From JAADHY01 sp964428935 (GTDB lineage: Bacteria; Planctomycetota; Planctomycetia; Planctomycetales; Planctomycetaceae), in the NCBI GenBank assembly GCA_964428935.1, contig CAYSAG010000016.1:1-35497 (forward strand): a stretch of DNA of 35,497 nucleotides. Reading direction: 5' to 3'. The stretch's first letter is position 1, and the number at the start of each line of letters is the position of its first letter. Shown here one piece after another: positions 25,464 to 33,600 of the stretch. Under the pieces are notes generated by a model. It saw only the letters and a program-made list of their open reading frames with translations, was not told where the DNA came from and did no database searches. Both the position numbers and the translations under genes were made by a program.

Positions 25464-25486
25464 GCGGCATGCGGTTCTGGTGCCGC
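25464..25486. terminator. Hairpin between pntB and the convergent ferredoxin gene
   Basis: GCGGCA (25464-25469) / TGCCGC (25481-25486) with an 11-base loop lies midway in the 100-base convergent gap. There is no T-run on either strand, so it is only a weak two-way terminator candidate. Confidence 0.3.
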
Positions 25487-25524
25487 TCGTCGCGCTGCCC
25501 CGCTCGCACCACGACCCAGGCCGC

Positions 25525-25752
25525 TCATGCTCCGCGCGAGCTTTCCCACACGACGGCTGGTCTGAGCTCGATTGCTTCGACCGGGCACTGCTGCTCGCAC
25601 TGACCGCATGCCGTGCACAGGCCCTCGATTGGACGCGGGTAGGCCATTTCCCGCGTCATTCGAATGGCCCGTTCGGGGCAAACGTCTGCGCAAACGCCGC
25701 ACCCAATGCATTCCCGCTCCACCAGCGACCAAACCAACGGTTGCCCGCTCAT
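25525..25752 (-). CDS. 2x[4Fe-4S] ferredoxin
   Basis: This 75-residue protein has two bacterial-type iron-sulfur motifs, CIGCGVCADVCP (Cys 15, 18, 21, 25) and CTACGQCEQQCP (Cys 46, 49, 52, 56), so it should carry two low-potential [4Fe-4S] clusters as an electron carrier. I chose the ATG at 25752: GAGGGAAGA precedes it, and it overlaps the upstream gene's stop as ATGA (25752-25749), showing translational coupling. The short leader before Cys15 (MSGQPLVWSLVERE) is not a signal peptide. Its partner in the operon is a five-helix membrane protein, so a membrane-associated electron-transfer role is plausible; donor and acceptor are unknown. Confidence 0.9.
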   Translation of the reverse strand: MSGQPLVWSLVERECIGCGVCADVCPERAIRMTREMAYPRPIEGLCTACGQCEQQCPVEAIELRPAVVWESSRGA

Positions 25753-26378
25753 TCTTCCCTCGCCGTGGGTGTCGTTTTGAAAGCCGACACCAGTCCCCAC
25801 ACAAAGACCAGCACCAGCGCTGTGAAGCAAACGTAGAACGTCACCTGCGACAGCTCCAGCCCACTAGGCGCCGCGTTCGACCGCAAATGGCTTTTGACGA
25901 ACTCCCAGAACGGACTGGGGTGCAGCTCCAAGTACTCGCCGCCAGGCGCTTCCATGACGAACGTAAACCCGACCACGTTCAGAACGTTGGCCGCAATCAG
26001 CACGTACAACGAACGGTAGAAGCTGGGCGAGCCGGCTTCGTGGCCGCCGTGAAACAGACGCAAGACCAAAGCCACGGCGAACAGAACTGTGGCGACGGGG
26101 CAAAACGGCACGGCCATCTTGATGTCGGCCATGATGTCGGGGTTGAGCACCACGTAGCCGATCAGCACGACGACCGTGAGCAGAACGTCTACGACTAACA
26201 CGGTCAGCACACGCCACAATTCAATTGTGACACGTAAAGTGAGCCGCTCTTCCAGCTTCCGGTAGTACTCCTGAATCAACGCCAGGCCCAGAGTCAGCAG
26301 GCCCAGCATGATTGAAAAGTTCAGCAGGTTCTGCAGGGTCCAGACTTCGAGTGCCTTGACAACCTCGTGCGTGCCCAT
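25749..26378 (-). CDS. Unknown five-helix membrane protein coupled to ferredoxin
   Basis: I do not recognise a family for this 209-residue protein. Predicted membrane helices by eye are at about 17-36, 56-79, 90-109, 122-143 and 178-200. A charged segment EYYRKLEERLTLRVTIELWR links helices 1 and 2, and a 35-residue loop (MEAPGGEYLELHPSPFWEFVKSHLRSN) lies before the last helix. Histidines at 110 and 113 (FHGGHEAG) lie just after helix 3, and one cysteine each lies in helix 3 (93) and helix 5 (184); there is no clear haem- or quinone-site motif. GGAGG precedes the ATG. The stop overlaps the ferredoxin start, so the two are made together. It could anchor the ferredoxin or form a small redox complex; this is inference. 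Confidence 0.82.
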   Translation of the reverse strand: MGTHEVVKALEVWTLQNLLNFSIMLGLLTLGLALIQEYYRKLEERLTLRVTIELWRVLTVLVVDVLLTVVVLIGYVVLNPDIMADIKMAVPFCPVATVLFAVALVLRLFHGGHEAGSPSFYRSLYVLIAANVLNVVGFTFVMEAPGGEYLELHPSPFWEFVKSHLRSNAAPSGLELSQVTFYVCFTALVLVFVWGLVSAFKTTPTAREE

Positions 26379-26408
26379 TCGTTGTTTTCCTCCACGCTCG
26401 GACGCCTC

Positions 26409-26427
26409 GGACCAAACGGCTTGGTCC
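26409..26427 (-). promoter_or_regulatory. Inverted repeat in the leader of the membrane-protein/ferredoxin operon
   Basis: GGACCAA (26409-26415) and TTGGTCC (26421-26427) form a perfect 7-base repeat around a 5-base loop, 30 bases upstream of the minus-strand start codon. It may be a 5'-leader hairpin or an operator. Confidence 0.35.
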
Positions 26428-26574
26428 CCGTTTCCACTTTCCCTGTCCGTGCCGCTGCTCTAACGCAGCAACTGGTCGAAACCTGACTATTACCAAAACC
26501 AGCCACGTCAATCTACTGGCCGGCAACCATTTGGCTTTTCTCGGGGCATGTGGGCCGGCGGCGTCCGGGCGTGG

Positions 26575-26604
26575 TTGGCCGCGGCCAGGAGCATGGAGTA
26601 ACAT
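26575..26604 (+). promoter_or_regulatory. Weak candidate promoter for the Sm-like gene
   Basis: TTGGCC (26575-26580) and TAACAT (26599-26604) are spaced by 18 bases, each matching 4 of 6 consensus positions. It lies about 247 bases upstream of the start codon. It is a weak match. Confidence 0.22.
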
Positions 26605-26850
26605 GTGCCGGGCCGAGAGAGTAGGCGGCTGGCGCGGGCCGGAGGCTCGGCGCGTCTCGGAGGGCGGCGCCTTTGCGGGCGCGCAGCCCTTGTGCGAAGC
26701 ACAACCGCGTGGTGTCGACGCGTTCCGCGCACGGGCGCCGTGCTCTTTCCGACGCTTCAAGTCAGCGGGTTCGATGCCCTCAAAAGGCCGAGTCCCCAAG
26801 AGCCGCCGTCGCGGTGAAGCTGAACGAGTCGAGAAGACAGACGGGCCGGC

Positions 26851-27129
26851 ATGAACGAGCCGCTACACAGCTTGGAATCGTTGGTCGGACGCGAGGTCGT
26901 GCTCGACGCACGCAGTTTGTTCGTCTACATCGGTCGGCTGGTGAAGGTCGACACGCACTTCGTCTTGCTGGAAGACGCGGACGTCCACGACCTGCGTGAC
27001 TCGTCTACTAGCCGCGAGGTCTACGTGCTGGAGACGAAGCGATTTGGCATTCGAGCGAACCGGAAGCGGGTCTACGTCCGCCGGGACGAAATCGTCAGCT
27101 TCTCGCTGCTCGACGACGTCATTGAGTGA
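26851..27129 (+). CDS. Small Sm-like (LSm/Hfq-type) protein
   Basis: This 92-residue cytoplasmic protein has the sequence pattern of an Sm fold. A short N-terminal helix (LHSLESLVGREV) precedes an Sm1-like stretch VVLDARSLFVYIGRLVKVDTHFVLLEDADV, with the G-x-L-x-x-x-D-x-x-x-x-L pattern. A variable loop (DLRDSSTSREVYVLETKRFGIRANR) leads to an Sm2-like strand pair KRVYVRRDEIVSFSLLD. Hfq's own YKHA motif is absent. If the fold is right, RNA binding is possible but unproven. The ribosome site is weak (GAGAAGA, rather far from the ATG). It converges on the kinase gene with a 27-base gap. The family call rests on pattern matching only. Confidence 0.7.
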   Translation: MNEPLHSLESLVGREVVLDARSLFVYIGRLVKVDTHFVLLEDADVHDLRDSSTSREVYVLETKRFGIRANRKRVYVRRDEIVSFSLLDDVIE

Positions 27130-27156
27130 ACCTGTTGCCGTGCAAACCCCCGTGCT

Positions 27157-29469
27157 TTACGCTCCGTCGGCGGTCGACGCGTTCGGAGCGGTGTGGGCTT
27201 GAGCTTGGTTTGCGCTGAGCAGCGGGTCCACCAACGGCGGGGTGAGCGGCTGCGGTTTCTGCTTGCTTTCGTCCAGTTGGAGCGACGCGAAGCGTGGCTC
27301 CATTTTCAGAACCGGAAAGAGCCTCGGCAAAGAGTTCAGACGTTCCACCGGCACGCCGGCGGCGTAGGCTGCCTGGACGGCCAAGAACGCCTGTCGGACC
27401 AGCGCGGTCGTGGTGTGCGTGTCGGCTCGGGAAAGGTGAGCCCACAGGGCGCTGCACAGAGCCACGTCCCAGGCCAAGTCGGCGGACAGTCCGCCGTAGC
27501 GTCGGGCGTCAATCATGACTTCCCGCTGGGGCGGCTCGCCGGTTTTCAACGCCACCGCGATTGCCAGCTTCAGTCGGTTCCGGTGCAGCTCCCCCAGTTT
27601 CGGTGCCAGCTTCAGTCCTTGCTCCAAAGCCTGCTTTGCGTCGTCCAGTCGCCCGAGCTGAATGTAGCAGTAGGCCAGGTTGTTGAAAACGCTGGCCGTG
27701 GCCAGTCCGTTGTCGATGGCCAACCGGTTCTGCATGGCTGCTTCTCGGAAGGTTTCCTGGCTGGGGGAGAAACGGCAGTTGTAGTAAGCCAGCCAGGCCA
27801 GCGCCTTGGCGTCACTCAGGCCGCGGTACAGTTCCCACGCTTTGTTGAACTCCAGCGCGGCGACGGGCGTGTTTCCCAGCTCGTAAGCGGCCCAGCCCTT
27901 GCTCAGATGTTGCGACGCCACGTACTGTTGGCGGCTGGTCACGAGCTGCCACAGACTGGCCAGCGCCAGAGCGCCGACAGCCACCGAAGCCAGAAGGCGT
28001 CGTCGAGCCTTCGTTCGTCGCCACAACTTTCGCACGGGGCGGTTGATTCGTCGCAGTGCGGCTTCGACCTCGGACGCCGACTGCGGACGCCGCTCCGGTT
28101 CCACCGCCAGACACCGGTGAATGAGCCGTGCCAACTCGGGCGGCACGTTCGGGTTCAGCTTCTGCAGCGGCGTGGGCGGTTGCAGCCGTTGGTTTTCCAG
28201 CATTCGGCTGGCCAGCACGGTCAGCGACCGGGACGCCCGGACGCCGCCGAACGGCAGTCGGCCGGTGAGGGCTTCGTAGAGGGTGGCGGCGAGCGAAAAA
28301 ATGTCGGAGCGGACGTCGATTTGTGGCGTCCGCTGACGCTCCACAATGGCCCGAAGCTGTTCCGGGGCCATGTACGCCAGCGTGCCCCCGACCCCGACGC
28401 GGCCCAGCCGCTCGGACAGCGACAAGTTGAAGTCGAACAGCACCGCGCGGCCGTCCGTCGTCAGCAGGACGTTCGACGGCTTAATGTCGCCGTGCAGCAG
28501 TCCGTGGTCGTGCGCGTAGGCCAAAGCGGACGCCAGGTCTGCCCCAATCTGTGCAATGGCTTCGACGTACGTTTGGCGGAACCGGAGCTTTCCGGCCAGA
28601 CGCTCTCTCCAGCTGGCCGGCTGACGCTGGTCGCTGGCCTTTGGCCGGCGAGCCTGCTCCACGCCGACCGCTGCGACGCCGTTCGACTCGTTCTCGCTCG
28701 TCGACCCCGGCCCGTCTGCCGGGCGGTCCAACTCGACGCGCCGAATCCGCGGGTGGTCCGACCTACGGCGTGCGTTTTCTCGCCGCACGTACTCCCACAT
28801 GAAGTCGGCCCAGCGCGGAACCCCTCGCCGTTCAACAATCAGCCGGATGATTGCGTGCAACGTGACGCGGCTCAGCAGCGGCATGCAAATAGCCGTCAAA
28901 CCCGTGACGGGGTCGGGCGAGACGGAGTAGACCGGGGTAATGTTCGGGTGCTCAAGCTGGCCCAGGGCTTGAGCTTCGCGGTCGCCGAAGCCGGGAATGC
29001 ACACTTTCACGACGACCAGCCGGTCGCCGACTCCCTGCTCGGTCGCCAGGAAGACCCGCGAAAACGACCCACCGCCCAGCTCTTCCAGCAACCGAAAGCG
29101 AATGAAAAGCTCACCGACTTCCGGCCACAAGTCTTCGGCCAGCTCGCGGCAGACCGACGCTCGCAGCAGAATGACGCCGTCCAGCAGCAGCGCGTTGAGC
29201 AGCTCTTCTCGAACCGAAGGGAACTGAGCCGCGAACTGTTCAATGTCGACGTTCTCGCCCGAAGCCAAACGCTGCGAGACCTCTTCGTAGGCCAGGTCCA
29301 GCACGGCCCCGGGAAACTTCTGCAGTTCCGGGTAGTCCTCCAGCACCTCCTGGGCCCGGAACACCCGGTCCGCTGGCCAGCGACGAATGATTTGGACGAC
29401 CAGCGTCCGCGCGTCTTCCTCGGTCGCCACGCCTTTCGGTCGGTTTGTTTGCGTGAATTCGGAAGACAT
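27157..29469 (-). CDS. Membrane Ser/Thr protein kinase with TPR-like C-terminus
   Basis: This 770-residue protein starts at ATG 29469, which shares its A with the stop of the sigma gene (TGATG); a TTG three bases earlier is possible. The N-terminal helical region (1-120) is followed by a kinase domain: Gly loop LGGGSFSRV (131-139), Lys155 in VVVKV, Glu165, then an insertion of about 100 residues, including a low-complexity linker (DGPGSTSENESNG). The catalytic loop is HGDIKPSNV (about 324), the metal motif is DFN rather than DFG (about 345), and GTLAYMAPEQL follows. A transmembrane helix lies at about 493-511, then TPR-like repeats (about 515-640). It probably senses through its outer TPR region and signals to the coupled sigma factor. 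Confidence 0.9.
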   Translation of the reverse strand: MSSEFTQTNRPKGVATEEDARTLVVQIIRRWPADRVFRAQEVLEDYPELQKFPGAVLDLAYEEVSQRLASGENVDIEQFAAQFPSVREELLNALLLDGVILLRASVCRELAEDLWPEVGELFIRFRLLEELGGGSFSRVFLATEQGVGDRLVVVKVCIPGFGDREAQALGQLEHPNITPVYSVSPDPVTGLTAICMPLLSRVTLHAIIRLIVERRGVPRWADFMWEYVRRENARRRSDHPRIRRVELDRPADGPGSTSENESNGVAAVGVEQARRPKASDQRQPASWRERLAGKLRFRQTYVEAIAQIGADLASALAYAHDHGLLHGDIKPSNVLLTTDGRAVLFDFNLSLSERLGRVGVGGTLAYMAPEQLRAIVERQRTPQIDVRSDIFSLAATLYEALTGRLPFGGVRASRSLTVLASRMLENQRLQPPTPLQKLNPNVPPELARLIHRCLAVEPERRPQSASEVEAALRRINRPVRKLWRRTKARRRLLASVAVGALALASLWQLVTSRQQYVASQHLSKGWAAYELGNTPVAALEFNKAWELYRGLSDAKALAWLAYYNCRFSPSQETFREAAMQNRLAIDNGLATASVFNNLAYCYIQLGRLDDAKQALEQGLKLAPKLGELHRNRLKLAIAVALKTGEPPQREVMIDARRYGGLSADLAWDVALCSALWAHLSRADTHTTTALVRQAFLAVQAAYAAGVPVERLNSLPRLFPVLKMEPRFASLQLDESKQKPQPLTPPLVDPLLSANQAQAHTAPNASTADGA

Positions 29470-30071
29470 CAACTTCGCCCGTCGCCCGCCCGCTCTTCTC
29501 GTTCCAGACGCTCCTCCATTTTCCGCACAATGCGCCGAACGCTGGCCTCGTGCAGTCCCACCTCCTGCCCAATTTCCTTGAACGTCAAGCCGGCCAGACG
29601 CAATTCCATGACCCGCTCACACAATTCCGGGTCGTGCTGCACCAACCGTTGCCGCGTTTCTTCGGCAATGGCGAATTGGCTGGGTGTGGGTTGCCGTCCC
29701 GGGAAGGTGTCGAGAATCTCGCCGCCCTCCGAGCCCTTCACGTGCAGCTCTAATGCCAAACGCACCCGACGCGCCCGCCGCCGCCGGTACTGGTTAATCA
29801 CTTTGTTGGTGGCGACCCGTCTCAAGAAGGCAATCAGTTCTTCCTGCGTGTGGAACTGGTCCAGTCGGGAGCGGTGAGCGCAGACGCTGGCCCAGACGGC
29901 CTGGGTGAAGTCGGCCGAGTCGAACTCAGTACGAAGCTTCGGGTCCAAGGTCCCTCGGACCGCCTGGAAGACGTACCGGCTGTACCGTCGGACCAGCTCG
30001 GCCGTCGCCGCTTCACAGCCCGCCTTGACGCGAGCCATGAGTTCCGGAAAGCTTTTCGGAACCTCCGCCAT
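29469..30071 (-). CDS. ECF-type RNA polymerase sigma factor
   Basis: This 200-residue sigma-70-family factor should direct RNA polymerase to its own promoter set. Region 2 is visible as ELVRRYSRYVFQAVRGTLDP, FDSADFTQAVWASVCAHRSRLDQF and EELIAFLRRVATNKVINQYRRRRARR. Region 4 is ELCERVMELRLAGLTFKEIGQEVGLHEASVRRIVRKMEERL, with a clear helix-turn-helix. A linker of about 50 residues joins them. No anti-sigma gene is adjacent; instead the Ser/Thr kinase overlaps its stop (TGATG). Pairing of this ECF type with kinases is known in Planctomycetota. The start ATG has GGAGCGGAA upstream. Confidence 0.92.
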   Translation of the reverse strand: MAEVPKSFPELMARVKAGCEAATAELVRRYSRYVFQAVRGTLDPKLRTEFDSADFTQAVWASVCAHRSRLDQFHTQEELIAFLRRVATNKVINQYRRRRARRVRLALELHVKGSEGGEILDTFPGRQPTPSQFAIAEETRQRLVQHDPELCERVMELRLAGLTFKEIGQEVGLHEASVRRIVRKMEERLEREERAGDGRS

Positions 30072-30630
30072 TTCCGTTCCGCTCCTGCTCTTCGACAGGC
30101 CCGCCGCCTCCGCACAGACACTGCCAGCGCCGGGCGACGCGACGCCACACCCCGCTCCGGCCGCCTCGTCCGGACTGCTCGCTCACGGCCGTCCCGGCAC
30201 CGGTTCGAAGTCCCTTGCTTCGGCCCGTTCCGGCTTCCGGCACCACCGGCGGAACCCCATTGACGTGCTCGACAACGACCCGTTCCGTCAACACTCGGAA
30301 GGATTCAGCGACAGGCCGGAACCGTGTGCGTGGCGCCGGCTTCCGCACCCACGGCGGTTCGTCTCGTGGTGGCAGGATGGACGGGCCCACTGGTCCGGAG
30401 GAAGCCGAACCGCTGCGTTCGCCAATTAGTTTACGACCAATGGAGGGCTTTTGCGAGACCGTTCGGTCCGGCGGCCGGGTTTCGCAGTGAGTCCCGGCGG
30501 AACGTCGCCAGCTCGGGCCGGCCGTCCCCTGGTTGAATCGGCATTTCCACCCGCGCCGCTCCGCCCGAAAGACGCCGGAACCGAGCGGACCGGGTGACCC
30601 GAGCGGCTCCAGCGGCGGCTGGCAGGCCGA
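30072..30630. other. 559-base region upstream of the sigma/kinase operon
   Basis: It separates the sigma gene start from the 3' end of the giant fusion gene, all on the minus strand, and should contain the sigma promoter and the giant gene's terminator. I see a nested inverted repeat, GTTCCG (30226-30231)/CGGAAC (30250-30255) with CCGG pairs inside, and an AT-rich patch near 30423-30437. There is no clear promoter and no gene. Confidence 0.4.
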
Positions 30631-33600
30631 CTAACGTTTCGACGGCAACTCGTACTCGACCACCAGCTCGGCCGGCTTTCCGCCCTCGCGGCTGACGTAG
30701 TCCACGCCGTCCAAACTGGTCGGGTCAATGGCCAGACTGAGCTCTTGCTTGGACTGCAGCTCGACGTCCAAAGGCACCTCCACCACCTGCCGCTCGCTGA
30801 CGCGTCCCAGCTTGGCCACGACCTCGCCCAGCTCGGGCTGGTTGGTGTAGGTCACGGTTCGTTCGGACCAGCGTCCGCGGACCAGCCGGACCTGTCCCGA
30901 GTTGCCGGTTGGGTTGCCGGCGTTGTACAGACGCAGTCGTACGGCCACCGGCCGACCGGGCACGTCCACGCGGAACTTGAGCAAGGCCACGCTGTGACTT
31001 TCGTCTTTCATTCGGGAGGCCCCGCCGTCGACCAGCAGCGTCGAGCCGGTTCCGCGGTTGGTCGCCGGGTAGCGGTGACTGACGTAAGCGTCCTCGACCA
31101 CGCGAAAGACGGCTCGAGCCCGGTTGCCGAGGTACTCCAACGTGGCTTCGCCGTCCGTTTCGACGGTGCCGTCGGCGCGGAGCAACCGCGCACGCCACTT
31201 GTAAGCTCGCGGCGCCGGCGAGCCGACCACGGTGACGGCCACCGGCAGCTCGGCTCGCTCACCCGGCTCCAGCCGGACCTGGTCGACCACCTCGACCGTG
31301 AAGCCCTCCGGCACCTCGACCGTCAGCCGTCCCACGAAGGGCTGGTCCCGGTTGTTGGCCACGCGAATGACCGACCGCGCCGACCGCCGCACGGCGTTCA
31401 GCTCCAGCCGCGGCAACGCCAGTCCCAGCGAAAGCACTCGTTCGCGAACCACTTCGACGGCCTGCAGGACCGGCGCCCGGTTCGGCTCGGGACGCGGCGT
31501 CTTCGAACGCAGCTCAATGACCAGTTCCGTGCCGGCCTCCACGCCACGCACCTCTTTCCACAAAGCCCGGTTTCGACCTCCCGCCTCGGCGGCAACGTCC
31601 AGCGCCTTCAGCACGGTCCGCCCTTGGACGAGGACGTCGAACACCCGCTGGCCCGGCTGGTCGTTGTCCGGGTCCGCGAACCCCAGCCGGACCGTGTAAA
31701 GGCTTCGACCGTCCTCGGGGCCGGCCAGAGGAATTTGCAGACGCCCGAGCCCTCGGTAGCCGGACGCAAACAGCCACGGCCGCGCGGCTCCTTCCACGCC
31801 GGCCAAGTCCTCGTGAACGCGGTAGGCCTGACCGCCGGAGAGCAGCCCCACCGAGGCCGGCAGTTTGAGCACCAGGTGCCCGCCCGGCCGAGGAAACGCC
31901 AGCCAGAGCGTGCCGGCGTCGTCCTTTCGGTCTCCGGGGGCTCCCAGGTTCAGAGCCAAGTGACGAACCGGCTTGGTCGGACCGGACAAGCTGTACACGG
32001 CCCACGCCCGGTTCCGCTCGGCCGGTTTGAACACGACCGTGCACGCGTTGGGGAACGGGCACATGCAGCCCGTGCTGCCCTCGGGAACCAACACCAGCCC
32101 GTTGGCGGCAATGAAGTTAATCCAGCAGCCGGGGCGTTGAGCCGAGAAGTGGAAGGTGCCGCCGTCGCGGAGCAGGTCGTAGTAGCCAATGCAGTAGGAG
32201 CGGAAGAGCATGAGGTTGGGGGCGGCGACTGGCGTGCCACAGTGGTGGCCGGGTCGAGCCCACTGCCAGCGTTCCTCGTGGCCCGTCAGCGGGTTGGTTC
32301 GCGTGAGGAACTCACCCGAATGGAGGTCCACCGCCCACGGCTCGACGTGCAGCGTGTCGCCAATGACCAGAGGCCGAACCCGGTAGCCGATTCGTTTGTC
32401 CCAAAGCTTGTAGCCGTCCTCGGCGGAAAGAGCCACCAGGCGTCGCGAGTTGAACTGCCCGGCGTAAAACTCACGCCAGTAGTGGCCGTCCAAGTAGACG
32501 CCGAACAGCACCAACACACCGTTGTGGTAAATGGCCGACAGCTTACTGCCGCCGCAGTCGGTCAGGTCGTAGACCTTTTGCCACAGGATTCGGCCGGAGC
32601 GGGCGTCGACGGCCACGACCCGACGGTTCTCGGCGCTGTGGCCGGTCGCCTCTCCCCGACGCCGTCGCCGCTCCAACTCTTCGGGCGAAACAGCCGACTC
32701 CGACTGCCCGACCGCGTCCACCGCCAAGTCGGCGAAAAACACTCGACCGTCGCCAATGACAACGGTGTTGTGCGGAATGCCTTTCCCCTTGACGACCCAC
32801 AGCACGCGACCGGACTGCACGTCCAACGCGAAGACGGCGTCGCTGGTGGTACCGGACGAAGCCGCGCTGCCGTACAACACGCCGTCCACGACGGCCACCA
32901 CGCCCCAATGGTGACCGGCGGCGACTTCGGGTGGCAGGCGGTAGCGGCCGGGAGCTCGCTCGCGTCCGGTCGCCGCGTCCAGACGCCAACACTCCGCTCC
33001 ACTGGCCACGAACACGCTCACCTCGTCGGCCGCCAGGTTGCACCCGGCGTACGAGGCGTTGGTCCGGCCCGCTCCGGGCACCTTTCGCTCCCACAGCTTC
33101 ACGCCGTTGTAAGCGTCGTAGGCCAGGACCACCCCTTCGCCCTGGACGAACAACCGACCGTTGACCGAGACCGGACCGCCGGCTCGACTGTGTCGGTTGA
33201 CCATTTGGCCCGGTCCCGGGTCGCCGAACCAGAGCACGGTGAGCGGAGCCTGAACGAGTTGGTCGTCGCTGCAAGCCGTCCCGCCCGGCTCCGCGTACAA
33301 GTGGGTCCACCGGCCCGCTCCCGGCAGCGGCCCCCGCTCGAACGTCAACCACACGCCGCCCGTTTCGTCGGCCGAGACGTCGTCGGCCAGTCCGGCGTCG
33401 CGAGCCCACTGTCGAAGGGCCTGTGGCGAAAGCCGGTTCGTTTTTGGAAGGGCTGTCCGGGCCACGGCCGGCTGTCCCAGACAAACCTTCCCACCCAACG
33501 GCTTCAGCAGGCGAACCAGCTCGGACGACGAGCCCGGCAGGCGTCCGGTCACCAGAACGGTGTCGGACACCACCAGGTTGGCGAAATAGTCGGAAAACGG

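Larger units (their letters stand above)
26379..26850. other. 472-base divergent region between the membrane-protein and Sm-like genes
   Basis: It must hold promoters for both flanking genes. Visible elements are an inverted repeat at 26409-26427 near the minus-strand start and a weak plus-strand promoter at 26575-26604. Open frames here are short, rich in Arg and Pro, and unconvincing. Confidence 0.4.

Noticed and set aside
26480..26516. Minus-strand promoter TTGACG with TAATAG for the membrane-protein operon
   Set aside because: The spacing between the two elements is about 13 bases, too short for a sigma-70 promoter.
27193..29877. An open frame of 894 codons on the plus strand, antisense to the kinase and sigma genes
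   Set aside because: The opposite strand encodes complete kinase and sigma motifs. The antisense frame stays open because the sense codons rarely use the triplets that give antisense stops in GC-rich DNA; its product has no motif.
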